Assembly (NCBI GenBank): GCA_039519185.1
Contig: CM076849.1
Span: 83,933,289-83,997,288, forward strand
Direction of reading: 5' to 3'
DNA: 64,000 bases
Origin: Astragalus membranaceus
Taxonomy: Eukaryota; Streptophyta; Magnoliopsida; Fabales; Fabaceae
The notes under the pieces are model-generated. The model worked only from the letters and a program-made list of their open reading frames with translations. It searched no databases and was not told the DNA's origin. The position numbers were made by a program, and so were the translations under genes. Below are positions 44,801-56,642 of this stretch, one piece after another (positions within the stretch are counted from its first letter, which is position 1; each line of letters begins with the position of its first letter).

Positions 44801-46127
44801 CAAAAGTTACTACACGAATGCTTCGCAGAGAGTTAACATTAGTTAAAACGTGAAAGAAACATTTTTGTGGACCATTTCGGTCATTCATCATGGGGGTGGG
44901 TGAGATGCAATGCTTTGTTGAAAAATGTGAACAAACTGCTGTTTTGAAAAACCGAGTACCTTGAAACACCTTGAGTTTGCAACTAAGTAAGACTAAACTT
45001 TCCCAAAGATGAATAAAAAAAAACTTCGCAAGAACGTCTCACCTCTCATCACAATTTTTTTTAGAATTATTATTGTTTCTCTAGAATTATGCTCATTTTT
45101 TTTATGCATGATGTAAATATGCAAATGAATGAGAATGCAAACTGGATAAATACGCATGGAATGAGAATGCGAATGAAATGAGAATGCAAATGAATAAAGT
45201 GGTTTCATATGGACCTAGTAAGAGAAAGGCTACAACGGCAACTCTTTCTCTCCTTTTTTTGAAAATAAAGTGGACCACATACTGCCTCGTACGGACCGAC
45301 AAAAGAAAGGCTACAACGGCAGCTCTTTCTCTACTTTCTTTTTTTATTTCCTTGGAAAAATTCCCTTCTCTTTTTTTTGAAAACATGCCTAGATTACAAT
45401 GCAACACACAATTTGGTATGCCCCTTGTGTCCTACGAAGGTGGGGACCTAAGTTCTAGGACAACTCAAATGTTCCTCCCATGTGGGTTCTAGTCACTTCC
45501 TCACCAGGTTACCAGAGCTAATTCTTTCTCACAATAGCACCCACAACGATGGAACGCCATCTGGTGTGAGGCCTCATGAAAGAGCATACTCTGGCTGAAA
45601 CTTTCGTGAGAGTCAGAAGGACAACGGTCCAATTGCCAGTCACTACTCGTTTCCACTCTCCTAAGTTTTGTCAGACCTTGGGTTTTGGGCCCCTCTCAAA
45701 GCATAGTAAGCATAAGGTGTGAGTGTATGCAGCAAGGGCATACCGCCTAAAACTACCCACATGTACCCCACCTGCAAAGGAAAACCCAGAACAGTCCAAA
45801 CAATAGCAGACAATAACATGTCGTCTACCCTAAGGTTCAATATCACAATACCAATAATCCAACCTAGATTTCAACAGTCATATGCACTGCTTACCTCAAG
45901 AAAGGGAGCGGAGAAGAAGGGATCATGATAGAATGGGAGGAAATGCATGTTTTTACCTTGAGAAAAGGAGCACAGAATAGGGGACATGGGAATTGAGGAA
46001 TGCATGAACACGGCATCGTGAATAAATAAAGAAGGAGTAAAACAAAGCTTTCAACTCAATTAATTTTAAAACCACACATCAAAGTTAACTAGGCTTGACC
46101 CTCGTCTTTTTTTTTTTAAAAAAAGTG

Positions 46128-46145
46128 TCCCCAGCGGAGTCGCCA
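46128..46145 (-). promoter_or_regulatory. Primer binding site, tRNA-Arg type (Ogre)
   Basis: The minus strand reads TGGCGACTCCGCTGGGGA two bases inside the 5' LTR. This is the characteristic Ogre primer site. Confidence 0.85.
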
Positions 46146-46636
46146 GCTGTTGCACCCCAAAAAATCCGGTTTGGGACTTTTCGTTTGACAACGTGGAAAA
46201 AGTTTGGAGCCGCCACCAATATTTTAATTTTAAGACCAAAACATTGAAAAAAAAGTCTTTTAAACAAGGCGGATAGTCTTTTGAAAACTAGAGATGTAGG
46301 TTCGGGGGTCGGTTAGGTACGGGGAAGGGATTAGCACCCCGCACCTCCTTTCTACCGAAAGGGAACCATTAACTTGATGTGTGGTTTGGACAAAAGTTTG
46401 AGTTTGAAAGCGGTTTGTTCTACTTCTTTTCTTTTCTTTCCTTTTCTTTTTATTTCATTTGAGAAATTGTTTTATTGAAAACGGGGGGAAGAAGAATATT
46501 TTTGGTATCTTTGAAAAGCGGAACAAAACAAAGATTTTTTAAAAGGGTGCTTGACGGGCTGTGACCCGCTCCTACGTACCCTCACTGGAAGAGGGATCAA
46601 AGCTACGTAGTTCTCGCTCTTTGGTTTTGAAAAGGT

Positions 46637-46960
46637 ATTGAGCTTTCGCGAAGACCGAACAACAGCGGTTAGAATGGTCTCACTACTAACTCTTTTGAAA
46701 ATGAAATCATCATTAATGACCTAATCGGCAACGGCGCGATTGGTGTTTAATGACAATTGATTTATTTTTAAGAAATGAATAAGTTTTCGAAAATGGGATA
46801 GAGCTTTTGCGAAGACCGAACAACAACGGTTAGAATGGTCTCGCTACTAACTCCTTTTGAAAACAACATCATCATTAACGACCTAATCGGCAACGGCGCG
46901 ATTGGTGCTTAATGACAATTGATTTATTTTTGTTTTGAAAGTGAAAGTTTCTTTTTGTTT
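46637..46960 (-). repeat. Two-copy repeat of about 165 bp in the Ogre LTR
   Basis: GCGAAGACCGAACAAC, GGTTAGAATGGTCTC and CCTAATCGGCAACGGCGCGA recur in the same order at about 46637-46760 and 46806-46930. Confidence 0.8.
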
Positions 46961-48093
46961 TGAAATGATTTTAGGAAATGGGTTTTAGAAAAGGAGTAGG
47001 ACATTTCAAGTCAATTCTAAATCCATAACCAAATGCAAATGAATGAATAATACTCAAGCAAACATGAACATATCACTCATTAACCAAGATTAAACATGCC
47101 CATACAATCAAAGGATTCAATTATTAAAGATGCAAAACAAAGTTCTCGAAGTAATTGTGTGTGTGTGAGAGGGAATTGCTACACAAGTTGGGAGCAATCT
47201 CAAGAGGGGCACATATACCTCTATGCTACACATGTTGGTAGTCTTATAAGGGCACATGATTGTGCAAAAGGGTTTGTGCACAATTAAGTCGAGACATTCA
47301 AATGGCATCAAGAACAAAGAAATACAATTAATCATAGGCATAGAGTATTCTAGGTTAGGTGAATGAACATGTGAAAATGAATGCGAGATATCATGTTAAT
47401 GAATGCATGATCATATGATAATGAATGCAAGACATGATATTAATGGATGCATGAACATGTAAGAGAGTATGAGAATGCAAGAGGCATAAGCATATATGAA
47501 TGCATGAACATGTAAGCATATGAAAGTATGCAAGTATTAATGTGCAAACATAAGAATGTGTCACACAAGTGATGAAATGCAAAGTGTGAAAATGTTTTGG
47601 GTATTTTTGCAAATTGACAAGTAGTAAAAACTTTTAGTAAAAAGTTAGTGAATGGTAAAGTAAAAATGCATGAGGCAAATGGTATTTACTTAATGAAAGG
47701 GTAAAGTAAAAATGTAAAAAAAAGTAAATGGTAATTACTTAATGAAATTGTAAAGTAAAAATGTAAAAAGGTGAATGGTAATTACTTAATGAAATGGTAA
47801 AGTAAAAATGTAAAAAGGTGGTTAAAAGTCAAAAACACACTAATACAATTACACTTATCTACACAAGATCAAACAACACATTTTGAGCACTAAACTATGC
47901 ACAAAAATGGGCTCTATGGCCGAACCCCTATATGAGCATAAACACCAAATTTTTCATGCCAAAACTCATAATCAACACATAGAACAAATCATGCAAACCA
48001 AGCACATCATGCATTTTATTTACATAAATCAAGGAGTGAAAAGAAAGCAACAAAAACCCTAAATTCTAAGGCTCAAAACCGAAACCCCTACAC

Positions 48094-48941
48094 CTATGAA
48101 GCCCCGATACTTCAAAAATGGAGACGTACCCGTGTCGGATACGTATCCGATACTGACACGCACCCGATACTTCCCGATACGTACCCAAATAGTATCCAAT
48201 AATTTTTTAATTATTTTTAAAAAATATTCGACTCGATACTTTTCAGATACATCTTTGATACTTCTTACCAACTAAGGATACTTCTCAGATACTTTTTCGA
48301 TACCTCTTACCAACTAAGCACATGATTGTCACTCATATATGATACACTTTAATACCTCAATAACTAAAAGACAAAATTATATGTTTTCTCGTAATACAAT
48401 AATAGAAGAAATAATACATTGTGATATGGGTGAGATAAATATACGTAACTATCTCTACTTGATATGATCACAACTATTTATTTCTACAATGTGATGATCA
48501 TATATTGACTAATGATATGCTTATGTTTTATTGAGCAACTACGTACTAATATGAATATCTTAGTCTATAAAAAGTCATTTATTTCTGCCACCGACTATTC
48601 GGATTATACGATTTCAGGTGGTCTAATCGTCCACCCTTACTTTTTATGACTAGTCACTCATACATAGGTGTGTCAGTTGTCCTCTTCCTTTCATCCTTAT
48701 ATTTTTCTATTTGGGCAGGTTTTTTTCATATCTATAAAATGCAATATTTCAGTTTTTCATATTTGTTTTTTTTTCTATTTGTGTCTCTATTCTATTTTAT
48801 TTTTTCTGTTATGTTTTTATATATTTAAATTTTAATTTAATTTTTTATTAAAGTATCCTAGCCGTGTCGTATCTTGATTTTCAAAATTTTCCCGTATCCC
48901 CGTATCCGTATCGTGTCGTATCCCGTACCCGGGCTTCATAG
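48094..48941 (+). mobile_element. hAT-like non-autonomous element, full-length copy 3 (848 bp)
   Basis: Ends CTATGAAGCCC and GGGCTTCATAG are perfect 11-bp inverted repeats. They are flanked by an exact 8-bp duplication CCCTACAC (48086-48093 and 48942-48949). Subterminal regions repeat GATACGTATCCGA-like and CCCGTATCCGTATCG motifs. There is no coding capacity. It is inserted in the Ogre LTR. Confidence 0.88.
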
Positions 48942-50446
48942 CCCTACACCCATAAATCAAGCCAAAATTCAACTTGCAAGTTATGATATGAACAAGAAGA
49001 TGCATATAATATGTGAAAGCCCTCTATTTATGGAAAAGTGAGAAAATGAGTGTGAAAATACAAACTACATGGTTAAAACACAAGAAAATTCCCCTCAAGG
49101 CCAAGGACTCATTGCCAACACCCAAGGCTCCCAATGTCCTTGTCATAATGTTGGAAACAAGTCCTCTAAGCCTTTTGAGAAAGGAAAGAGGAGTAGAAGA
49201 AAGATTTACATGTTAATAATTAAAATGCAAGAGATAATATGCTTACCTCAAGAAATAACTAGAAAAGGAATAAAGATGTAAAATAGGAGCAAGAACACTT
49301 GAAGAACACCTCCAACAATCTAGATCCTCACGCAAATCCTCTTCCTTGGGTGGATTTTGATGAAACTTGGATGATTATGGAAGCTTGGAAGGAGAGTTAT
49401 TGAAAAATGATGAAGGATTATCAAGCTTTTTTATTTTATGGTTGAAGAAATTGTGTAGGGAAGATGGAGGAGAGGGTTTTCGTTTTTTGAGAGAGAGGAG
49501 AGGAGAGTATTGTGTGCTAGGGTCTGAATGAGAGTAGCCTCAAGCTCTCATGGGTTAAGGGTTGTGTGAGGGAAGTAAAGGAATTAGTGTGTATTTTGTG
49601 GTGTAGAGAGAAGGAAGGTAAAAACATGTTGTGTATTGAATGTTATTGGATTCAAAGGTGTGCTTGTCATGATGAAAGGCTTTTTTTGTGATGTGCACTT
49701 GATGGGGCTGAAGTGAAGGGCATGAGGGTGGAGTGAGGGAGATGGTTTGCTTGTGAGATTGGTACTTACTTTGGCCAAAAATGGATAAAAGCAAAAAACA
49801 CCTAAAAGGACTTAGCCCTAATTCTAAAAATACAATAAACATCCAATATTATTTTATTATTCATTTTTCATTTCTGATTTCAGATTTCATATTTTTAATT
49901 ATATATTTTTTTTTGAGCCTTTTTGAAAAAAACCGTTACAATTGACCAAAATACCCTTTTTGACGCTAAAACCCTAATTTGCCCGAAAAATGCGTTTCCA
50001 CTTCAAAATGAATCTATAACCCTAGAAATGGCCTCTAGAATCTTAGAATGCATGCTCAATGACCTTCATGAGGAATTATCATTTTTATTGTGAAATGACC
50101 AAAATACCCTTTTGGGCTCTAAAACCCTAATTTGCCCGAAAAATGCGTTTCCACTTCAAAAATGAATCTATAACCCTAGAAATGACCTCTAGAATCTTAG
50201 AATGCATGCTCAATGACCTTCATGAGAAATTATCATTTTTATTGTGAAATGACCAAAATACCCTTTTGGGCTCAAAAAACCTGATTTACCCAAAAAGTGC
50301 ATTTCAACTCTAAAAATGATTTTAGAAACTTTGGAATGACTTTTAGGACTCAAAATGCAATGCATGATGCTTCTCACTCCTCAATTTACTTATTTTTGTG
50401 GAAAATTAGGGTTTTGATCTAAGCTGGACAAAATTGGGGTATGACA

Positions 50447-50830
50447 GGGGGCATAGCCTTAGCATTTCCTTGAAACGCTCCCAAGCATCATAAAGAGATT
50501 CCCCGTCATTTTGAGTGAGTTGTGTAATCTAATTCCTCATTTGTGGAGTTTTGCTCAGGGGAAAAATCTAGCAAGGAATGCTTGCCTCAGTTAGTCCCAT
50601 GTGGTGACAGATTCATTTGGTAATGAATGAAACCATGCTCTAGCTCTACCCCTTAGTGAAAAAGGGAAGAGCTTTAGTCTTATGGCCTTAGGGGTTACCC
50701 CATTTAATTTCAGAGTACCACAGTATTCAAGAAAAGTTGAAAGATGGAGATTTGGGTCATTAGTAGGGGATTCAACAATTTCTCCAAGACTTCGGACTCT
50801 TCGCATTCAAAGAAGAAGAGAAAAAAATTG
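50447..50830 (-). pseudogene. Athila-like gag, N-terminal fragment
   Basis: The minus strand encodes a Retrotrans_gag region: PTNDPNLHLSTFLEYCGTLK, LNGVTPKAIRLKLFPFSLRG, RARAWFHSLP, and, after a gap with a stop, QLTQNDGESLYDAWERFKEM LRLCPP, ending exactly at the Ogre LTR. The rest of gag and all of pol are missing from the left flank of the Ogre element. Confidence 0.85.
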
Positions 50831-50890
50831 ACAGAAAAGTAAAAGATTTTTAGTCTAACCGATACCGAAAACGAAATCAATATCACAAAG

Positions 50891-50908
50891 TCCCCGGCAA
50901 CGGCGCCA
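50891..50908 (-). promoter_or_regulatory. Primer binding site, tRNA-Asp type (Athila)
   Basis: The minus strand reads TGGCGCCGTTGCCGGGGA six bases inside the LTR end. This is the classical Athila-lineage primer site. Confidence 0.88.
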
Positions 50909-50914
50909 AAAACT

Positions 50915-52311
50915 TGATAGGCCGCAAGTGCACGGTTCTATCTAGTAGTAAAAGAGTATCGATCCACAGAGACTTTGTAATTACCGATTTCAGTTTCAGT
51001 GGTTGTTAGCTAAAATGAATGATTTTAGTAGAAGAAATATTTGTTGGTTTTAAATTCAGAATTATAAAGGCATCCTAGGATTGTGGTTTTATCTCAATGA
51101 TAGAACATTCACAATCCTTCATCCATCCTATATTTTATGTTAAGTTCTTTTCTAAGGACAATGTATTCAACGGTAACTCATGTTTCCTCTCAGAATACAA
51201 GAGTGTGCCTCGAAACAATAATCAAAACCTATTCTCATGGTTGATTATTGCCAAGACCCCTTAAGTACAAACCTTATTGTCCCAAGACTCTCAAAACTAT
51301 TCTCATATTTTGATCATCTTGTTTAACCTCATAGTTCTAATATCAAACTTCACCTCTCGGTACTTCGTTTGATATTTGAATTATAGCTTTAAAATCGATG
51401 AGGTTAAATTAGAAATAAAACTTTATTAAAATAGAGTCTAGACTTGGAATTGTTTAGGGATCTATCATTGGATTATTCCCACAATCCCAAGACTAGAAGG
51501 GTCTACTCACTCATGATTATTGTAGACAAGGACTTAGAAGAAGAAGAAGAAAAAGGCATAAAGGATAAATGACAAGAATTATAAGTGACAGAATTGAAAA
51601 TTACGTAATGTAAATGACAGAAAGTAAAAGAAAGCTAGAAATGACTGAAAGTAAAGTGCTGGAAAGTAAGAACAGAAATTAAAGGTGTAAGAAAGTAAAG
51701 AGCATAAAAATAAGAACAAAGAACTTAAGAGAAATGCAAAAGAACTTAGATTAACATTGAGAGTAATTTGCAATGGTACTGGATGCCTCTCACACTCAGA
51801 AATGGTGCTATTTATAGGCTAATACAAGGGACAAAAGGTTTAAATTCGCATTACAAGCTTTAAAACAAATAAAAGTAACAGTTTTGGCTCCTGCACTGGA
51901 CGCACGGGCCGGGCCTATGAGGCGCACGGACCGGGCACCAATTAAAACTTTTGGAATTCTTTCAGCTCAGGAGGCGCACAGACCAGGCCTGAAGGCGCAC
52001 AGACCGGGCCTGAACTTCTGTTACTCCATTCCAAATTCTTCCACTTTGCACTTGAATAAAGGCGCACGGACCGAGCCTATAGGCCCACAAACCGGGCCTA
52101 TTAAAATTGCTTGTAACTTCATTCTTTTTGCTCCTTTTTGCACGTGTCTTTAATCCTAGTATTTAAAACCCAAAAATCTTTATTTACCTCAAAGCAAGTG
52201 CTGAAAATAAAAATAAACATATTGTAATAAAATAGCTCCAAAATAGAACTAAAATTCCACACAAGTTACTAAAATTAAATACTAAAAAGACATTTAAAAT
52301 TGGACTTATCA
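50915..52311 (-). repeat. 5' LTR of the Athila-like element
   Basis: On the minus strand the 1397-bp LTR runs from TGATAAGTCCAATTTT to GGCCTATCA. It holds a CpG-rich cluster of GCGCACGGACCGGGCC-like units at 51896-52100. Only this LTR is present; the 3' half of the element was lost with the left side of the nest. Confidence 0.85.
51896..52100 (-). repeat. Dispersed short CpG-rich repeats in the Athila-like LTR
   Basis: Six imperfect copies of GGCGCACGGACCGGGCCT-type sequence (GCACGGGCCGGGCC, GCGCACGGACCGGGC, GCGCACAGACCAGGCC and others) occur within about 200 bp, in otherwise AT-rich DNA. Confidence 0.75.
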
Positions 52312-52425
52312 ACGTGGTGGCGTGCTGGTGGAATATAGTGCTGACTGATCCAAACATGAGGTTCGGTTCATCCCAGAAGTAGATGATGGTCCCGAGGGTG
52401 AGAAAGCCTCTGTTTGATTTTCTGT
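52312..52425 (+). pseudogene. Possible 3' end of the Tat antisense extra ORF
   Basis: Directly after the Athila LTR one plus-strand frame reads HEVRFIPEVDDGPEGEKASV and stops. This acidic end is plausible for the extra-ORF protein whose start lies at 37828. The link is inferred from orientation and position only; the segment between was lost. Confidence 0.35.
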
Positions 52426-52558
52426 GCTTGTTCTCTGCGTCTGTAATATTATTGTAACATTATTCGAATTTATTCGTCCGCCGTGGCGAGATCGTTTCCT
52501 CGTTTTAATAATTTATCCTTGCTTTGTGGATTGCATGGCCAAATAGATGTATACCGAT

Positions 52559-52970
52559 TTTGAGCCTTTGAAGGCTATAGCCTAGTTCGATCCCCTTTAG
52601 TACGACCTCCGAGAGATTGCTCGAATTGGTTTTGAACCGAAGGGCCGAGTGGGCCTTAATAAATTTTGAGCCTTTGAAGGCCGCCGGCTAGTCCGATCCC
52701 CTTTGGTCCGACCTTTGAGAGGTTGCTCGGATTGGTTTGGACCGAGGGGTCGTATAGGCCTTAATAAATATTTGCCTTTGAAGGCTGCCGGCTAGTCCGA
52801 TCTCCTTTGGTCCGACCTCCAAGAGATTGCTCGGATTGGTTTGAACCGAGGGGTCGAGTAGGCCATAATAAATTTGAGCGTTTGAAGGCTGTCGGCTAGT
52901 CCGGTCCCCTTTGGTTTGACCTCCAAGAGATTTTTCAGATTGGTTTGAAACAAGGGGCCGAGTAGGCTTT
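52559..52970 (-). repeat. Tandem repeat, about 105-bp unit x 4
   Basis: Units begin GAGCCTTTGAAGGC and contain CCGGCTAGTCCGATCCCCTT and GAACCGAGGGGCCGAGTAGG. Starts are near 52559, 52667, 52768 and 52873. They lie between the pol end and the extra ORF of the Tat-type element, where such elements often carry tandem arrays. Confidence 0.88.
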
Positions 52971-53075
52971 TTTTGAAGAAATCTTTAGAGCGCAGACTTA
53001 ATTATTGGATCCGAAAAGTTGAAATCGTACTCATAACATTGTGCCTACATGTGTGCTGATTTGATTTTTTCTTTT

Positions 53076-53669
53076 TAACAATAATATTTCCTAAGCTTGG
53101 TGGCATTCCATGTTCTTGGGATGGGCTCTTTCTCTAATGTTTCAAGGGAATAATCTCCTGTCCCTGTTTTAGTGGCTACTCGGTAAGGTCATTCCCAGTT
53201 GGGAGCGAGTATCTCTTGTTTGGCATTTTTTTGCCTGATGTCGGCTCTTCTCAAGACGTGGTCACCAACTTCAAATTCTCTTGGGACCACCTTCTTGTTA
53301 AACTTCACTCCTATTCTTTGATTGACCACGGCTTCTTTCAAAGAAGCTTGGGTTCGGACTTCCTCTATTAGGTCCAACTCTTCTCGGGTTGCTTGTTCGT
53401 TTTCTGAGGGCTTGATTGGGTGAGCTATTCTTCAAGTGAATTCTCCCACTTCCACAGGGATGACCACCTCAGTTCCGTATGTAAGTCGAAATGGAGACTC
53501 TCTTGTAGTTGAATGTGGAGTGGTTCTGTATGCCCATAATACATGGGGAAGCTCTTCTACCCAATTTCCCTTTGCCTAGTCTAGTCTCCTCTTAAGCCCT
53601 TTCAGGATGACTCTGATGACTTCTCTGATGTTTTTGTCTGTGATTTGAGTACCATTGTCGGTTACTACC
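53076..53669 (-). pseudogene. Tat-type pol, integrase C-terminal part
   Basis: Read leftward from 53669 the minus strand gives VVTDNGTQITDKNI (integrase core), VEELPHVLWAYRTTPHSTTR, ESPFRLTYGTEVVIPVEVGE, DLIEEVRTQASLKEAVVNQR, REFEVGDHVLRR, and the pol end LETLEKEPIPRTWNATKL with stop TAA at 53076-53078. There are stops at about 53426 and 53580. The upstream pol is cut off at 53670 by the next LTR insertion. Confidence 0.85.
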
Positions 53670-54883
53670 TGTTAACACCCAAAATAAATTAAGTCGTGGG
53701 CAGAGGGCTGAAAGTCAGAGTTAAGAGGAGACCAGGGCACCGAGGCAAACCACCTGAAAATTTCCAAAAGATATTTGCTGAAGGGACAACCTTAAAGGAG
53801 AGGCTCAAGGAAAAAACAATGTGAACACCCCGAGGAGGGGGTTGAGCTCGAGGAACAATGGATGAGGCTGAGGCAAAGCAAGTCTTAACCTATGGAGTGC
53901 CACGGCCACAATGGCTCGGTTGTTTAGGTACGATGGCTGCAGGCTGAGGATGAGGATTGGCCGAGGAACTATTTGGCCGAGGTAAGGAAGACTTGCTAGG
54001 AAGGCAAGGAAAAGAGAAACGTGGACAGAACGTGGGAGCGGTTGAAGGTCAAGCAAAGAGAAGAAGCATTGAGGAACGGAGCGAGGAGGTTTTTCATCCC
54101 ACTAACCGTGCTAGTGAGATCGTGGGTTATGGCTCCTATTTCTTAGGGCTTAGGAGCGAGATTAGACGTTGATCTTCAATTGATCCAACGGTAGGCAAAT
54201 GTAGGCTCGCATAGTGGCCGACGAGGGCCTATGTATATATATAGGGAAGAATAGTTGTAAAAAAAACACACATCAATCAACATACAACTCTATTTTTCTT
54301 GCAATTTATCTTACTTTATGGCAATTATTTTACTTTCATGCAATAGGCCAGTAGATAATCCAATCCTCGCGTCCCCTATACCCAACCTAACACTCTTTGG
54401 AGGAGTTAGGAAATAGGGATGTCAAAATGGGCTTGGCCCGCCAGGCCGGCCCGTTGGCCCACCAAAAAAAGGCGGGCAGGGCTAAGGTATTGTTGCCCGG
54501 CCCGCTTCGCCCGCCAGCCCGCGGGCTAAACACTGTGGCGGGCCAAACCGCCCGTTAGCGTTTTTTTTTAAAATTCAGTGTAAATTGACGGGCCAGCCCG
54601 CCAGCCCGCTAGCCCGCTGGCCCGCCTGCCCATCATTTCGCGGGCAGGGCATGATTATTGCGCCCGCGTCCGTTAACGTGCCGGGCCGGGCCGCCCTATT
54701 TTTAGCGGGCTGAAGACGTTAACGGGCCGGGCCGGACCGCCCGTTTTGACATCCCTATTAGGAAACCACAATTGAGAAACAGAGTTCCTTCTTCAACGCA
54801 ATTTCTTGAAGAACAGAGGAATCAAAGACTGTCCAAACCTCTGGCCAATCCCACGGCTAGGACATAAGAGTTTGACGACGACA
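53670..54883 (+). repeat. 5' LTR of the plus-strand Ty3/gypsy element
   Basis: It starts TGTTAACACCC and ends GACGACA, six bases before the primer site. A TATA-like run TGTATATATATAGGG lies at about 54230-54244. It contains a 344-bp hAT MITE near its 3' side, so the uninterrupted LTR is about 860 bp. The left flank ends CTACC; no partner for the duplication is available. Confidence 0.7.
54414..54757. mobile_element. hAT-type MITE, 344 bp
   Basis: Ends TAGGGATGTCAAAATGGGC and GCCCGTTTTGACATCCCTA form 19-bp inverted repeats with one mismatch. An exact 8-bp duplication TTAGGAAA flanks it (54406-54413, 54758-54765). The interior is dominated by GGCCCGCC and GCGGGC repeats and has no coding capacity. 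Confidence 0.93.
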
Positions 54884-54889
54884 AAAAAT

Positions 54890-54907
54890 TGGCATGCCCG
54901 GTGGGAC
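54890..54907 (+). promoter_or_regulatory. Primer binding site of the plus-strand element
   Basis: TGGCATGCCCGGTGGGAC starts six bases after the LTR end. Similar TGGCACGCCC...GTGGGAC sites occur in other plant gypsy elements; I do not assign the tRNA. Confidence 0.65.
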
Positions 54908-54911
54908 AGAC

Positions 54912-56592
54912 ATGGGTGAACAAACCATCGCGTTTGATTCGCCTGGATTGGATTATTGTTGGCGTATGCACTTGTGCTCTGGCAGAGACCTAAGTAGAGA
55001 GCCACCTTCGGTGTCAAAAACGGCAACTGCCTCCAAGGATAAGATCACGGAGCGACAAAGTGCTTCGGGGACTACCACCCTAGCGGTTACTGCCGATTCG
55101 AATGAACAACCCCCTCAAAATTATGAGGAGCCTGTGGTTATGACCACATTATTCATTCGGCAACAAATCAACATGGGGATACATGATATAATGTACCAAG
55201 TGTCCCAACAATTGGCTGACATAGTGAAACTTATGGTGCACAATGAGGTGCAACAGGCCAAGGAGATGGAACAAAGGCGTGCTACGCAAGCTAGTAGCAC
55301 AATGAACCCTGGTTTCCCCGACCAATCACAAGGAGGACAACCTAACTCTCTGGGAGGCACGCATCAGACCCTACCGTACACCGAGTGGGAGCGTGGCTGG
55401 GCCTCAGTGGGCATTCTCTCATCAGATAAATCCTACCCCTGTAATTCCTCAGCCTGGTACTTTTGCCACTGCCAACACTGGGGGGCAGTTTATGGCGAAT
55501 GTCACTAACGCGACTTTTCTTCAGCGGGGACAGGTGAAATTGGCCAGAAAGCCGCCCGAGGCCAGGGGCTCGATAGGACTTCCGCAAGGATCATTCTATG
55601 GATGTTCTACCGCGGCTAACTATCCGGCCTACGCAGGCGGGCAAGCCTTCACCCCAGAATCTGGGGTTGGCAGGACAAGCGGGTATTGCCCGAGTCAGCA
55701 GCCATGGGTTCAGAACCCACCTGGCTCGACAAACCTACCTTCTTATTTAAAGACACAGATGAATGGTGTCCCGGTTGAGCAGCCATAGAACTAGTTTTCA
55801 CCTCACTGAGGCAATCAAGCACCTGTACCAGGAACTGACTTTGTTAACCTGGCCCAAGTGATGCCTGGGCAGCCATGGACAGAAGCTCCACCTCAAGCAC
55901 CACCGCAGCCAGGGGCGCAGGTTCCCCCAGATATAATGTGGCGACCAATGCCTCCACCTGAAAGACCATCGGAGCCCCAACTCCTGGACCCGAATTTAAT
56001 AGCTGACACTATTAAGAAGTTCGTCGGTGTGCAGTTGAACCGCCTGATAGGCCGGTGTACAAGAATCCTTACCCCGAGTGGGTGGATAGATTTGTGTCTT
56101 TGCCCAGAGGATTCAAAACACCCGAATTTGCTACATTTTCCGGGGACGATGGAAAGTCTACATTGGAGCACATCAGCCGATTCACGGCCCAATGTGGAGA
56201 AGGGAACCAGAATGAATATCACAAGCTGCAGTGGTTTCCCTTGTCCCTGACAGGGACTGCTTTCTCATGATACTCTTCACTCTCACCTGATTCTATTCAG
56301 ACCTGGGCAGACATGGAAAGGTGCTTCCATGACAGGTTTTATTGGACATTGCCCGAAGTCACCGCAGCCGATCTCTTGAATTTGCGGTAGAAGGTGGACG
56401 AGGCTGTGACAAACTTCATTGAAAGATTCAGAAAGATGGCCTGAAAATGCTCAGTACCTTTTCCAGAATCCCAACTCACTTCCATGACTATCTCTGGAAT
56501 GCACCCTCAATTGAAGGAAAAGCTTGTGGGACAAGCTTGCAGCGACCTCAGTGGCCTGACCTCCAGAGCTATCCAAATTGAACAATACATAC

Positions 56593-56642
<50 letters not shown>

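Larger units (their letters stand above)
40425..46127 (-). other. Internal region of the Ogre-like element, no coding domains
   Basis: I checked the open frames on both strands and saw no gag, retropepsin, RT, RNase H or integrase motifs. The longest frame (41962-42507, minus) is a low-complexity His/Ser-rich read-through. The region consists of tandem arrays (40596-40785, 41593-41890), many ATGAATG/ATGCAA-type simple stretches, T-rich runs and short phrases repeated with GCCCCGACT. It resembles Ogre leader and trailer sequence joined after loss of the open reading frames. Confidence 0.6.
38368..50446 (-). mobile_element. Ogre-like Ty3/gypsy element, coding part lost, 3' LTR truncated
   Basis: On the minus strand: 5' LTR 46148-50446 (starts TGTCATACCCCAATTTTG, ends GGGGTGCAACA); a primer site with TGGCGACTCCGCTGGGGA, the tRNA-Arg type used by Ogre; an internal region of about 5.7 kb; the purine tract AAAGAGGGGCAGC; and a 3' LTR reduced to 38368-40411. 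No gag, protease, RT or integrase motif was found inside, only AT-rich sequence and tandem repeats as in Ogre untranslated regions. It is therefore non-autonomous. It sits in the gag of an Athila-like element. Confidence 0.85.
46148..50446 (-). repeat. 5' LTR of the Ogre-like element (4299 bp with inserted hAT)
   Basis: On the plus strand it runs from TGTTGCACCCC to GGTATGACA. Without the 848-bp hAT-like insertion and its 8-bp duplication it would be about 3.44 kb. It contains two copies of a unit of about 165 bp at 46637-46960 (GCGAAGACCGAACAAC ... GGCAACGGCGCGATTGG) and the 155-bp tandem array near its right end. Open frames within it are non-coding by-products. Confidence 0.88.

Noticed and set aside
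46637..46960. GCAACGGCGCGATTGG repeats considered as a separate satellite
   Set aside because: Only two copies, both inside the Ogre LTR.
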